Under the pieces are notes generated by a model. That model was not told the DNA's origin. It saw only the letters and a program-made list of their open reading frames with translations, and made no database searches. From Hydractinia symbiolongicarpus (lineage: Eukaryota; Cnidaria; Hydrozoa; Anthoathecata; Hydractiniidae): a DNA stretch of 64,000 nt. Both the position numbers and the translations under genes were made by a program. Of this stretch, positions 24,198-35,969 are shown in pieces. How positions within the stretch are numbered: position 1 is the first letter of the stretch; every line of letters begins with the position of its first letter. The stretch spans positions 12,896,001 to 12,960,000 of the forward strand of contig NC_079887.1 of assembly GCF_029227915.1 (NCBI RefSeq), in the 5' to 3' direction.

Positions 24198-24537
24198 TGG
24201 CGCCGTAGATTAGTGGTTATAGCTGTGCGGGAGACCAGGGTTCGATTCCTCTTGACAGCGATTCAACATGGGCGAGTGAATGTTACCATAGCCCCGGGTT
24301 AACCCAAGCCATGTGAGGGAATTTGGAGAGATAGCACACTGTGTGGGCCGTTGGATGTTGCCAGGAGTTGTCTGGTAGAGCGTGGGCCCTAATTTGGTCT
24401 GCGTAGGTCAAAATGAGCATTAAATACTCGAGGACTCTCCATCTAAGCCATGGCCCCTCCTGGAAATAATAGACAGGGTATATCCCTCGATATTTGTGAG
24501 GCTAGCCATGTAAAATATGCACATCTATCTATCTATT
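24198..24537 (+). mobile_element. tRNA-derived SINE, near complete
   Basis: The head has an A-box-like TAGATTAGTGGTTA and a B-box-like GGTTCGATTCC at 24239-24249, the internal pol III promoter layout of a tRNA. An unrelated body of about 250 bases follows, ending in an ATCT tandem tail at about 24523-24537. Relatives lie at 24540-24916 and 10600-10853. Confidence 0.8.
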
Positions 24538-24539
24538 TA

Positions 24540-24916
24540 ATGCTCATTTTGAGTTACGCAGACTTTTTGATAAAGCCTGACTCCCACCAGACATAAACAT
24601 TTCAGAAAAAACGTGTCATGAACTGTTGTGTACATTGTAACATGTTGCGCATTCGAAGCGGTAGTTGCATTCATTTCGTTTTTATCTACTTAACTAAACG
24701 TTCTCTTGTGGTTAATTAAAAAACTGCTGGTTCTCTGTTGGTTATTTCAAAATACTGCTGGTTCCTACTTTAGGAAAAGCAGCCATGCCCCAATTTCCCT
24801 CACATGGCTTGGGTTGTGATAACATTTTCTTGCCCATATTAAATCGCTACCAAGAGAAATTGAGCCCCAGTCTCCCACACAAATTGTGAGAGTTAAAACC
24901 ACTAACCTACGGCGCC
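24540..24916 (-). mobile_element. tRNA-derived SINE, second copy, opposite strand
   Basis: On the minus strand it begins GGCGCCGTAGGTTAGTGG, continues with GTGGGAGACTGGGG and CCCAAGCCATGTGAGGGAA, and ends near CAAAATGAGCATTAAA. The head and tail match the copy at 24198-24537. The middle (about 24580-24775) differs and may be an insertion or a subfamily body. Confidence 0.7.
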
Positions 24917-25779
24917 ACAATAATTATTTACATATTTGGCGATTGACAATGTGAAACTGTGTATTTATTATTAGATAATATATTTTCCTTATTTGTATAG
25001 CTTGGGAAGAAATGACATTTGCGATGTGAATAATGAGACATGAAATGGATCTACGAAAAGATTGGCATACAAATTTAGCAGCACATTCTATGGTCATAGA
25101 GGAAGACAATATGTTACCTTAGTTATATATATTTTTTTCATTTGTTATATATCTTATACTCAGTAGCAGCATGAACACTGAATATGAAAAAGCTAGACAC
25201 GAAACTTATAAAAACTTAAATTAATTTTTGTTCCAATGCAGTCAAGCATGTATATATGTAAACCAAAAACATATTTGCTTTATTTTATGTATATAAAATA
25301 GTTTTATTGAAAGCACTTCTTTTCTATTCCTAAGGCAGATTTTCAAATAGAATTTATTAAGTATTTAAACACATTGAAGTCAGTAAGAAGTCTGTGTTAA
25401 ATATCAAGAGCTTTGTTAGCTGAACTTTGACATTATATATAGAAAAAGTTATTAACACCTTTTACACCTACACACACTACATATCTTGGTAAAGTCGTAA
25501 CGATGTTAGCTCCTTGGTGTGAACAAGGCGATAAGATCAGTGACAATAACAATTTCATGACAGTTAGATATTATGTCAACAAAATTATGAAACAAACAAT
25601 GATAGAAGCTCCAGTACAGTAATTGTATTATAATATACGTGGATATTTTTTACTTTTGTAAATATTCAGGCTTCTATATAAAATCACGCACCATATTTAA
25701 TAATAGATTTTAGGCTTGGCACTTTTGTAACCTGATAATGTTACTTTATATCGTTTTGCACAATCTTCTTAGTCAGTGT

Positions 25780-28700
25780 CTACTCAAACGCACCGTAGTA
25801 ACCAATCTTCATTCTAGTCCGGCTACTATTAAAAACTTTAATGTTCCACTGGTGTATGAAGAATTGAACGTAAAACGTAAAATGCGCTTGTCCCATTAAT
25901 TTTGCCGAGGCTTTAATTCTTTGCAGAAAGCTGTTAAATTGTTCACAGATACTTGTGTTCGGTGAGTTCATTCCACTTAACCTGCTACTGTTGTAGGCTT
26001 GAGAGCATTTATGGCTGAATCCGTGGAACACGTCATGAAAAAAACGCGTGTCTTGAAAATACCCAGATTCTCGATTTTTGGCGTACTCGCTTAAGCCACA
26101 AGCAAAATCGTAAAAAATGGTTTCGGGCCCTTTTTCCAAATGGGTATACAATGATGCCAGTGCGTCCTTTCTTCCTTCACTTCCTGTTATAATGTGAAAC
26201 CCAAGACAGTGACCATGATAAGGACAAAACCACAAAAAAAGATATGTTGTCCCTTTTTTTGACACGTCCGGGTACACCTTCCGACATCTAACATCTGGGG
26301 TGTCATCATTTGCGGTGTCTTTTATTTCCCTTTTATCCATGGAAAAACTTCGCATTTTTCTTATTTGCTCTCCATTCTCAGTAAAGTAGTACGCTCGACC
26401 GTACTTCGCCGGGTTATAAGTACCTTCTAATTTCTGAGTTGGTGCAGGTGGAGTATTAAAAGAATGTATAGATTTTACACGCTCGCATACGTGTACGAAA
26501 AAGCTAAGCGTGTCCTCGGGAATCGTCCCATTATGAACGAGAAATGATTGTATCATTAACCATGCCATCTCAGGACAATATGTCTTAACATCTTCGGCAA
26601 ACGCCAAAGTGTCCATACTGCTAGTGCTAAAAAAACTGTTCAGCTTTTCTGCTAAAGCGATAGGACATATGACATCAACGGAACAATCAGTAAACAGCAT
26701 CGATAACAACTTGGCGGCGGCCAGTTGTTCGTTTCGATCTATACCTTCCTGTTGTATGTTAAAAACGCGAGAAATAAAAGGTACAACTCGATCATCAAGT
26801 AACTGCACATATTCTTTGAACATAAGTGACGAAATCTGGTTGTAATCCCCATCAATTATAAATCGACACATTTGTTGAAAAGTGTCTCGCGCCAATTTGC
26901 AAAATGCTGCGGTGTTGTTTATGGATGTGGGAATAAAGCACCGATCCAATCGTCTCAGTTTTGTTTCCAAAATTTCAGATTCGTTGGAGCGTTCAATGGG
27001 TGAAACAAATGCTTGTTTAAAATTTAATCCAATTTTCGTTCCATCACAAGCAAGTGAACTGCATTTTCCGCCGCACCAAGAGCAGGACATACGAAAGTCG
27101 ATTTTCATATGCGATGCCCATGCAAACCACCACGCAATAAAAGTCCGACTGGACATAAAAGATTTGCCTGTCGGAAACAGGCGCTTGTACGTTTTATTCA
27201 TGCACATGGTAAATCCTGAAAATGTTTGTTTTCCGCTATTTACAGCATCAACAAACATCCAACCAATTTCATATCCGGCACACGTGTGAGCGGAAAGCCT
27301 GAATATACACTCATCCTCTCCAGTCCATGATCTCATGCATGTACCTTGAAGACATTTTCTTTTCCAGACTTTTGCTTCTACGGCGCCTAAAAAGATTGGA
27401 TTGGTAAATCTGGCTATTTTGATGGAAAATGGCTTCGTTTTGGAAAAGGGCTTCTCAAAATTAATAATCTTTTACCTAAGCTTAAAAACAGCGTAGTCTT
27501 TCCGACTTCTTCCAATAGACCATCTGGATTTTCGTCAGACGTCCATCCGGCCTAAGTATCAAAACATATTAACCTTAATCAACTAATTGTAAGAGAGTAA
27601 TAGTTTTTCTAAATGGTTGAAAAATTTACCTGGCAAGTACACGTTCCATTAGCACTAGGAACGAACAATGGGAAAGTTTCTGGTTCTTTAATATCTATTC
27701 TACTTCGTTGATAGAATTGTATACTTAAGTTGTTTGAATTTGGATTGGAATCAACAATTTGAGTAGAAGGACAATTCTTGCCAAAGGTCCATAACCCACA
27801 TGCAACATCAAATATATCTTCCCACTACGAAAAAAAGATGCGTGTAAAATGCCGAATGTCCATAGATTCAAAATAATTCTGACAAAAAATGTTTACTTTC
27901 TAAAGTCAAGCTTAAACTTTGAAGGATTTTTTTTTTACTTTTTTCTCAATTTTTAACGTTGCTTTGTTTCCTCAAAAAATTATTTTTTAAGTCTGCTTTT
28001 ATAAGTACATAGGTTTGGCTGTAATAAGTAAAACTAACAACCTTTTCAGAGGGTAAAGTATCATCTTCATCACTGCTATCACCATAGTTACCATCATCAA
28101 CCTCGATATCCATCTCCATCCTCGTTGGCACTTCGTCAAAACTTTCTTTTAGCAATTTAAGATGTTGACAAAGTGATGAACAATCAGTTAAATTTCTTAC
28201 ATTTCGTTTTGTTGATTGGTTCTTTGATAAACGACATTGAGTTGAGTGACATGTTGCGATTTGTTTGTGAGTCTTGTCAACATTACACACTGTAACAAAT
28301 TCAACTTGATCTGCAACAATAGAAAATCGTTTAACGCCTGTTTTGGCGGGAAGTGAAATGACTTGATCGTTCGTACATTCAAGAGCTTCCAGAACAATCT
28401 AAGATTTAAAATAAAAAAAATTAAAACAGACTTACACAGATTTATAACAACCCTTTCTGTCAGAGTTTCTTATTGACACAACACATATAATTAATTAAGG
28501 AGATTATTTTCAAAATTTGACCCCTTATGCTACCCAATAATTTGTCCGGTATTTCTTACAAATGTAGTTACAAATGAATATAACAAAACACACCTGTTTG
28601 TTAATATGTTCTGGAATAATCGCTGATTCGTTTAAACCGTCAAAATCTACAAATATCATTAATTCCTTCATTAAGCGACAATGGCAACACGTGACCCTCT

Positions 28701-29986
28701 CTCTCGCATTTGCATAATTTCCATGATCAACATCGATTGAGGCTTGCAACGTACTAAAGATTTTACATTGGCATGTAATTATCGGTGTCGTTTCCGTTTT
28801 TACCGCAGTAACATGAACGTATTCATAATTCTAAAAATTCGAGAAATATAACGGACATTAAAATGTTATTTATAGGTGGAGAACATTTTAAGGCAAAAAA
28901 TCAGTATAAATAAAAGTAGGAAAAAAATTAATAGCTCGTAACCGTGTCTGTTGTTACCGTCCGTCTATGTCTGGCGTATATTGTTATGTAATGATTGTAA
29001 GAAGCTGAAAAAATGTACATAGCGATTACATAGAGAGTTGAAAACAGCTAAATTTAAACAAATTGAAATTAATTTGAACGTTAAGAGAAAGAAAAGGTTA
29101 CCATAAAGTCTCCACTGTAGCTGTTGTAACCACCCATAGCAACAACTTGTTTATTTTCGTTTCTTAATCTCCAGTGAAGACGGTTATGACGGAATAATTC
29201 ACCACAGAAATATTTATAAAGATTTGTTCCGTAATCATCTGCCAAGTTTGGATAAATGGCTGGTGTTATAGTTGCCGCTTGTTTTGACCTTACTGCAACA
29301 GGATATCGTTTCCGATAAGGTTCTCCAGACCTCTTTTTTGAATACGGAATTTCGCATTTGGAACCGAACAAATTGTTCAGGCACGCGTCAATTATATTTC
29401 CTGGGTCATTTCTGTAACACCATGCTTGTATGATCCGGTTTCTTGGTGACCCGGGATAGTACTTCATAGATGTGGAAAACCGTTGTTCATACTTCAATTG
29501 TGAGGAACTAGCAGGCCAGTCCCACCGATGGTGGTTTGATAAAGATGAAATAATAGAAAACTGATCGTTCAGAGAAATCACAGAGGGATATTGCTGAAGG
29601 AGACATCTCCGTATGCTTTGTGAAAATGTTGACTTGGAACGATATTTGACAATTTGAGGTTGGAGTGTTGAACAAATTTCTTTATTATCGCATATAACGT
29701 GACTAAAATACAAAAAAAAAACACAGAAATAATAGGAAACAGAAGGATAATTCAGTATAATCATTTCATCGCATGCGCGCAAGGTTACATACGTACCGAT
29801 TCTCAATTTTATTTTCATTTGCCTCAAACTTTTGGCTGTTGTGCAACGTAATACCAAAAACAAATAGACATTTCACTTTTTCTGACTGTATGGTTGGCAT
29901 AATCGAGCTCATAGTATTGTAAAAACTATTTTTGTTGCCTTTTATATTCCTTGAAGTTACATTCTTCTTTTTTTCGTTGCAATTTT
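25780..29986 (-). CDS. KDZ-transposase-derived protein, HMGXB3-like
   Basis: Exons run 29986-29797, 29702-29102, 28830-28594, 28398-28042, 27824-27630, 27551-27476 and 27386-25780. Phases match at every junction. Taking the ATG at 29912, the protein is 1,062 residues; the true start could be further upstream because the first listed exon begins at an acceptor. Residues about 240-440 carry Cys/His clusters (TCQC, CCHCRL, CHSTQC, CSSLCQHL). KCLQGTC and SCSWCGGKC precede the C-terminal core, where DGTKIGL (D near 642), YDFACGL (D near 954), HDVFHGFSHKC and SICEQFNSFL (E near 1009) recall the KDZ (Kyakuja-Dileera-Zisupton) RNase H-fold. The same block is found in proteins annotated HMG domain-containing protein 3-like, though no HMG box is visible here. 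It may be a domesticated nuclear protein or a transposon gene. No TIRs were found. Confidence 0.75.
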
Positions 29987-30197
29987 CTAAAGAAATAAAG
30001 ATACGGCTCTTTAAATTATAATTTACGAGAGCAAAAGTTTGTTTCTAATTTCAATAATCTGACAAAGCAATCGCAACTTGGTTATTGGAAAGTATGATGC
30101 GTTAAGAAAAGCACATTCGTCCAAGATACGCAGAAACTGCAGCGATACATCAACTTCTAAAATGGATTGGGAAATAAAAAAAGCCTTGCAACTTTCT

Positions 30198-30203
30198 TTT
30201 ATT
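30198..30203 (-). promoter_or_regulatory. Poly(A) signal of the small secreted-protein gene
   Basis: AATAAA on the minus strand lies about 50 bases past the stop at 30252. It separates this gene from the KDZ gene downstream on the same strand. Confidence 0.6.
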
Positions 30204-30251
30204 CTAGCTTAAATTTAAAACACTCTTCTACCAGATTATAATAACGATTAC

Positions 30252-30766
30252 TTAATACGAATTACCAGAATTGCGCATTGTTTGGTATAATTTTCTAGAT
30301 CTGATTTTTTCCATGTTGACATCATCCATTGTATAGACATGGTAGGGTAACAGGTCATTCGTTAAACCTAAGCGTTGCTGAATAAAACACTGCCCTTCGT
30401 TATGAAAATATCCTTGAAATCCACCAGATTCAAAAAGGCGGCACACATAAACTCTTCGAACTGGTACTTCTATTTGCAAAACAGAGCAATAAAACACATC
30501 ATCATAATAACCAGATGCTGCCATTGTCAAGCAAGTGTCCTCTGCTTTTATTATCGCGTTGCTCGCTTTAAAACAAGATGAAAGCATTGCCGTTGTTATT
30601 GAAGTCTCCAAATCTAACGCTTCGTGGCATTTATTTAAATTTGCCAATGCGATTTTCTTTTTATCTGTCTCTGCCTCCACTGAATGGGCTAAATATGACA
30701 AGGTAAATATGATATAGAACACAATACTTAGTAATTCTTTTAATATGGTGACAACGCAAAGTTTAG
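30252..30766 (-). CDS. Putative secreted or membrane-anchored small protein, 5' exon missing
   Basis: An open exon of 171 codons ends in TAA at 30252. No in-frame ATG precedes the hydrophobic stretch, but GCTAAC followed by a GACAACAG acceptor at 30767 suggests that a short upstream exon supplies the start. The N-terminal part (LSIVFYIIFTLSYLAHSVEA) looks like a signal peptide. About 135 residues follow with several cysteines (NKCHEAL, SSCFKAS, DTCLTMA, VYVCRLF, GQCFIQQ) and a basic end. I recognise no domain. It is followed by a poly(A) signal and then the KDZ gene, with no evidence that the two work together. Confidence 0.55.
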
Positions 30767-30925
30767 CTGTTGTCACGTTAGCAAAGTAGTGAACGATGGG
30801 TTAACATTACTGACAATATGTATCAACATTCTTAAATCTGCTATCTTTTAGTCGCAAGATATGAAGTGGGAAAATATGAAAAATATTTATATATATATTG
30901 CTTCCTTTGAAGAAAATGTAAACTA

Positions 30926-31317
30926 CAGTCAACTCCCTCTTACTCTAATCTTTTTACTGTCGAGTGGAACATGCTTCAATTTTATGTATAGTAATGCATT
31001 CTTGATACAGTTTAGCATGATAATCTTAAAGCGTACTAACTTTGCGTAAGTATGTAATATATTATATCCAACCGGAAAGTTAACACTTAAAATGTTTACA
31101 ATAATTTCTTTTCGTCGTTTTAGTAAATTTTACTTTCCTCAGTGAACAGTTCGATTTACTGAACATTATAACTAAGAGTAGGCTTAAGAGCGGTTTGCAA
31201 GGTACCCGAGGTCAGAGTTAACGGGTAAGTATTATCTTTAAGGAATACTCATGATGACGACGCTAGTGTTGGAGGTCATAAAATTTCGAGTTGTTTAGAG
31301 TTTCGGGAGTTGACAGT
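30926..31317. mobile_element. pogo/Tigger-like MITE, second copy
   Basis: The left end CAGTCAACTCCCTCTTACTC and the right end (minus strand) CTGTCAACTCCCGAAA are inverted and flanked by TA. It belongs to the same family as 19717-20204, is about 390 bases long and has no ORF. Confidence 0.75.
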
Positions 31318-31377
31318 ATATTAATCACCTACACGAGTTGGCAAGATCTGTGGACGTGATACTGAAATTAGTATCTT

Positions 31378-31500
31378 CTAAACCACTGTCATAATAACAT
31401 TGGAAGCAACCTCCATGTCTTCAACTAACACCTCTGGAACTTCTTCTAATGATGTCAGCATTGCATTATATTCTACTTCATCCGTACTTATGGCGTCCAT
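31378..31500 (-). CDS. Short ORF, possible orphan exon
   Basis: An ATG at 31500 opens 40 acidic codons (MDAISTDEVEYNAMLTSLEE, then VPEVLVEDMEVASN). Just before the stop at 31378 a second frame becomes open (DSGLEDTNFSI). The composition is coding-like, but no donor, acceptor or partner exon is convincing. It may be an exon of an unseen gene or a decayed one. Confidence 0.25.
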   Translation of the reverse strand: MDAISTDEVEYNAMLTSLEEVPEVLVEDMEVASNVIMTVV

Positions 31501-32892
31501 ACTTAACTTACTAACTATGAAATTAAAAAAATAACTATATCTGTGAAAGGGGATAACAGGTCGAATTAATAAACGGAAATATAACTACATTAAACCTGCT
31601 GGTGTTAAGAATAAAAAAACGAATTCGTGTACAATATTTCTTTACCATAAAACAAAATTTTAAGGTATTATTTTTCTCACGACAATAACTCAAATTACAA
31701 GAAAATGAGAACAAAAAGTAAACAGTCTTCAATAGTCACAGCTCGTTACTTTCTATTTTTTAGATAATTACAAAACAAAATAAATTGAGTATGGGTTGTA
31801 CAAAACAACAAAATTATAAAATATCTCTAAGCTCTACCAATATTTGATTAGAAACATGAGTAACCATCAAGGAGTAAAAAGATTCCTTGCAGATAGTAAT
31901 TTCTATTTGGGATATTCGACATATAAAAACGTCATTCAAACGCAAAACATAAATTCGTATAATAAGAGTCCATTTTAAAAAACCTTTAGCAAATTTAAAT
32001 TAGGGTAAAACTGCCAAAATTCCCAGCTAATGAAATTATTTCCTTTTATCATGTGATTTGTTTTAGACAATTAAAGAAGTTTCAAAATACAAAACATAGT
32101 TTTAGAAGATGTTTCTTTAGGCAAAGAAAATTGTAGAAAATATAATTTACCTTGCCTCACACCCAGACGGACTTTTTTCAAATTATATAGGAGATATTAT
32201 TACAGCAATCGTCTTTTTCTGGTTTTTCAAATTTTACTCATTTTTATATATATATATTTATAATAATCACAACAACTATTACCATAGAACAAAAACGACT
32301 TTCATGTTTATAATATGCTATTTTGCTGTTCTTCCATCATAACGTTTTAATCGGTTGTTTTTCTTACAATCGGGTTGTAATGAATAAATTCCATCACGAA
32401 CTGCATATTCACACATACCTACTGGTGCCTGATGTTAGACTAAAACAAAAATAACAAAATATAAATGATTGATGTGCAAATAGAGGTTATCCTATATAAT
32501 GTGAGGATCAGGTCCATGACCCCTAGGTTCCAAAAACTTTGTATCTCAATAATAATAAGTAGTCCAAAAATTAAATAGAGTATATATTGTTTAAATGACT
32601 TTCTGTGCAACTCATTATTTTGATTTCGCATTAAGCACAATAAACACATAAAAGCAAAAAATTGAAGTAAAAAATCTACGATTTACATTTCATTTAGCCC
32701 TCTGTGGTTTCGCTTTTTTACCTACTAAATAGCGTGTGTACAAAAATTCATAAATTTTGAGTAATTTTGGAAATTCATTTATTGTACAGATTTCATACAC
32801 ATGAACTATCCACAAGATGTTGGTATTACTTTTTGCTGTCGATGGATATAGATATATATTGGCGTTGATTCCATATGTGTAGTAAATATTAC

Positions 32893-33358
32893 CATTGCCC
32901 CGTGTAAGAAGTGTTATGTTGTACGGTAGTGAGGCATGGGCAGTGAAGCAGGAAGATCTTGACCTTTTAAAAAGGAATGATATAAGAATGGTTAGGTGGA
33001 TGTGTAACGCCAGTCTGAGAGACAGAAAGAGTTCAGATGAGCTAAGAAGCAGGATAAGTATCCATAGAATTAAAGATGTTATCCAGATAAGAAGATTGAA
33101 TTGGCTGGGGCTCTTGGAAAGAATGGAGGAGGATAATTGGGTAAGAAAGTGTAGAGACTTGATAGTTCCTGGGGCAAAGCCCAGAGGCAGACTGAGAAAG
33201 ACTTGGCAGGAGGTTATAAGGACAGACTTGATACAGCGGAAGTTGAGTTTAGATCTAACACAGTCTAGATCAGATTGGAAGAGGGTCATTAATATACCCC
33301 GTCCAACCCATGCTAGCATGGAAAACGGACGTTAAGCCAAGAATGATGATGATGATGA
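32893..33358 (+). mobile_element. Non-LTR retrotransposon 3' end with ATG-repeat tail
   Basis: An open frame (32895-33335) encodes the C-terminal tail of a LINE reverse transcriptase, beginning with the familiar LYGSEAWAVK and continuing with RMVRWMC, RLNWLGLLERM and a PRGRLRKTW motif before the stop. The untranslated end AACGGACGTTAAGCC runs into (GATGAT)n at 33340-33358. RTE-like LINEs end in such short tandem repeats. The copy is 5'-truncated and its frame is still open, so insertion may be fairly recent. Confidence 0.8.
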
Positions 33359-35027
33359 TAGGTTAACCTAACTGATGTGAGGATGTGGGCCATTTGAAGG
33401 TGCTGGGAAGTTGATTGGGCTAGTCAGTTCTCGACACATTTAGCTTCATCAACTTAGAAAGTTATAGCTAAAGGCGATAATAACAAAGGCTTACATTCCT
33501 ATCTTCAGGTGTGTTAGCTATAGACGGCTTACTTCGCGTTTTTTGTGCCTGATGCCAGTGGAATTTTGCAGATACGCTACATCTTTTCTGCCATCTTTGT
33601 TTGCCTTTTTACTTTCACGGACGTTACGTACACCACAACCCGTACGGCATCTCTAGCCAATCAGAAGGCTGAAAATTTGAGATACAAAACTGTGACCGTA
33701 ATTCACTCTAAAGGATAGGTTAAGAAGTGGATTTGACATTATATATATATAACAATTATTTTATTTGCCAACCAAATAACAATACGTCATAACTTCTTTT
33801 TATAAGTACCAGTTCGATGTTTGTCGCAGGAACTAATTCCGTGGTAAAGCACCGACTCTCTACTATCCTACAGCAAGTATTTTTATTCCCAATCCTGAAT
33901 TAAAAACATGTTTTGGAAATTGTGTACATGTTCATAAAAATCAAAAATAAAAATAAAATATTCTTTTGACCCCTAATTTTTTAGGGTTTGGTTTTTATCA
34001 AGCCAAGGGCCTGTCATATGTGTAATTTACTGACCCTTTTTTTATCTCGCGTGTATTGAAACTTTTTGTAAGTTCTCACGTGCGTGAGATGGGTGTGTTT
34101 TCTGCACAAAAAATGATAAATAATTCCATACGAAACGTTAACACCATTCATTTACATGTTATTCACCATTGAAATCTTTATTTTAATATATTCCTTAAAT
34201 ATGTAAAAAGTACATATTCACTATTTTTATGAACTAATAATAATAATCAATATTAATGGATTTTAATACCTAAAATAAGCATGAGTTTCTATTAAGCCAA
34301 TAATGTTTATTTCAAAATGAATGATTGCATAGAGAATATTTCATTGATGGAGTTGTACCTTTGCTTCTGTCGTCACTGCAACTATTGGTTGAGTTTGCAC
34401 GAAAATATATTATTGACGTTATGAATGGGATAAATGATGAATAGACATGCGGAACATTTTTTCTCATTTTGGCTTCAGAACTTTTTTTCATCTAAAATGA
34501 AGAAATGGTAAGAAAATTTTTTTATAAGATTTATTGCAAAAGTTTCTTTTCTTCAAACTCCTTTCCCTTCCCTCCTGATTGACACATTCAAAACACTGTA
34601 GTTAAAAAACAAAACATTTGATAAGAAAAAGAAGATTAACCTATTTTCTCTTACAGGCACTCGTTTAAAATTTTCCATATTTGGGGGCGGGGAATGGGGG
34701 GGGGGGCGGCTGTGTAATTAAAAGAGGGAATGAGAAGGTGAGGAGGGAGAGTGGTCCTTATTATTATTTTATTATTATAAAACAGCATTCGTGTCATCAA
34801 TAATAAAGATTTTTCCTGCCAAGAACACTAAATTCAACACCTAGAACTTTATCATTATAATTTTCGTCAATAATACCGGATAATTTTTCAATTTTTAAAA
34901 TGATAAACTTCGGATTTATTCCAATATCTGTTTTAAAAGGTTCTTTCTAATAGGTGGCGCTTTTTTTGATGAAGGGCGCTTATTTGAAGAAATATGTAAC
35001 TCAGTAGCAGTAATAATAATAGTAGCA

Positions 35028-35165
35028 ACGAGAACGAGAACGAGAACGGGAACAAGAACGAGAACGAGAACGAGAACGAGAACGAGAACGAGAACGAGAA
35101 CGACAACGAGAACGACAACGAGAACGAGAACGAGAACTAGAACGAGAACAACAACGAGAACGACA
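35028..35165 (+). repeat. GAGAAC hexanucleotide array
   Basis: About 20 units of GAGAAC with a few variants (GACAAC, GGGAAC, AAGAAC). The minus-strand frames read as alternating Ser-Arg or Ser-Phe. No splice sites or starts support a protein. Confidence 0.9.
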
Positions 35166-35969
35166 AAACAACATCATCATCCACAGCAGCGGCATCAGCA
35201 GGAGCAACAGGAGGTGCAGCTGCTACACCAGCGACAATAACCACAAAAAAAATCAAAAAATACGTATAAAGAAAACTGACTTGTTAAATCATTTACAGCG
35301 TACGGAAGTGAAATGAAATTTAAATAAAAGGATAGTTACCATTGCTACAATACATTGTATGCAATACGCGCTTTTTCCTTTCATAAAAAAATGCGTTATG
35401 AGAATATCAGGTTGTGATTTCGAGCCATAAACAATATATTTTATAAAACAACAAAGGAATAAGAACGGTATAAATAGTTCACATGATCTGTTTGTTAATG
35501 CTTAAATGCGCAGAAAACAAAAGGAATACATTGATTCAATCAGGGCCCGTTATAAGTTTCTTTAAATCAAAATCATTTGGTCTAAACAACTTGTGAGTTT
35601 TGAATTCTCAATATATTGTACCAGTATGTTTAAAAAAGTAAATTGTTAAAAAAGCTAACTTTTAAAATTGTGGATAACAATTTTTTTTCAAAAAAAAATA
35701 TGTTATGGTGATTTGTTCTTATCACGTCAGTAACTATAGCCAAACATATTTAATTTTTAATTCTCATGTTTAATTTTACTAACAGAAGAACACACAAGAC
35801 GTGTATATGGCTACACTGTTTGTAAAAATAGAAGATTGAATACAATTATATATTTCTAGGAGTTTAAAAATGCTCATGTTTAAATTTGGACTGTACATGT
35901 CTTTTAGTTCTAAATACCAAACTAAAATTAATAACATATTAAGCTGAAAATATCAGAAGAACGAGAAAA

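Larger units (their letters stand above)
21466..25779. other. Intergenic between the channel and KDZ genes
   Basis: Apart from the Helitron-like and SINE pieces listed separately, I see only AT-rich sequence and no gene. The two flanking genes are on the same strand, so this holds the channel's upstream region and the KDZ gene's 3' end. A possible poly(A) signal for the latter (ATTAAA on the minus strand) lies at about 25696-25701. Confidence 0.55.
30767..35969. other. Intergenic, repeats only
   Basis: Besides the MITE, LINE end and GAGAAC array listed separately, this stretch is AT-rich with G-rich patches near 34683-34710. The last 2 kb precede the first ammonium transporter. No TATA box or other promoter element could be assigned with confidence. 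Confidence 0.5.

Noticed and set aside
24198-24275. A functional tRNA gene
   Set aside because: A and B boxes are present, but there is no acceptor-stem pairing. The sequence continues into a repeat body with relatives at 24.9 and 10.8 kb, so it is a SINE.
26609-27289. Plus-strand ORFs within the KDZ exon
   Set aside because: Antisense shadows of a long minus-strand coding exon with clear motifs.
34933-35207. Ser-Arg repeat protein resembling an SR splicing factor
   Set aside because: The frame exists only because of the GAGAAC array. No RNA-binding domain or exon structure surrounds it.
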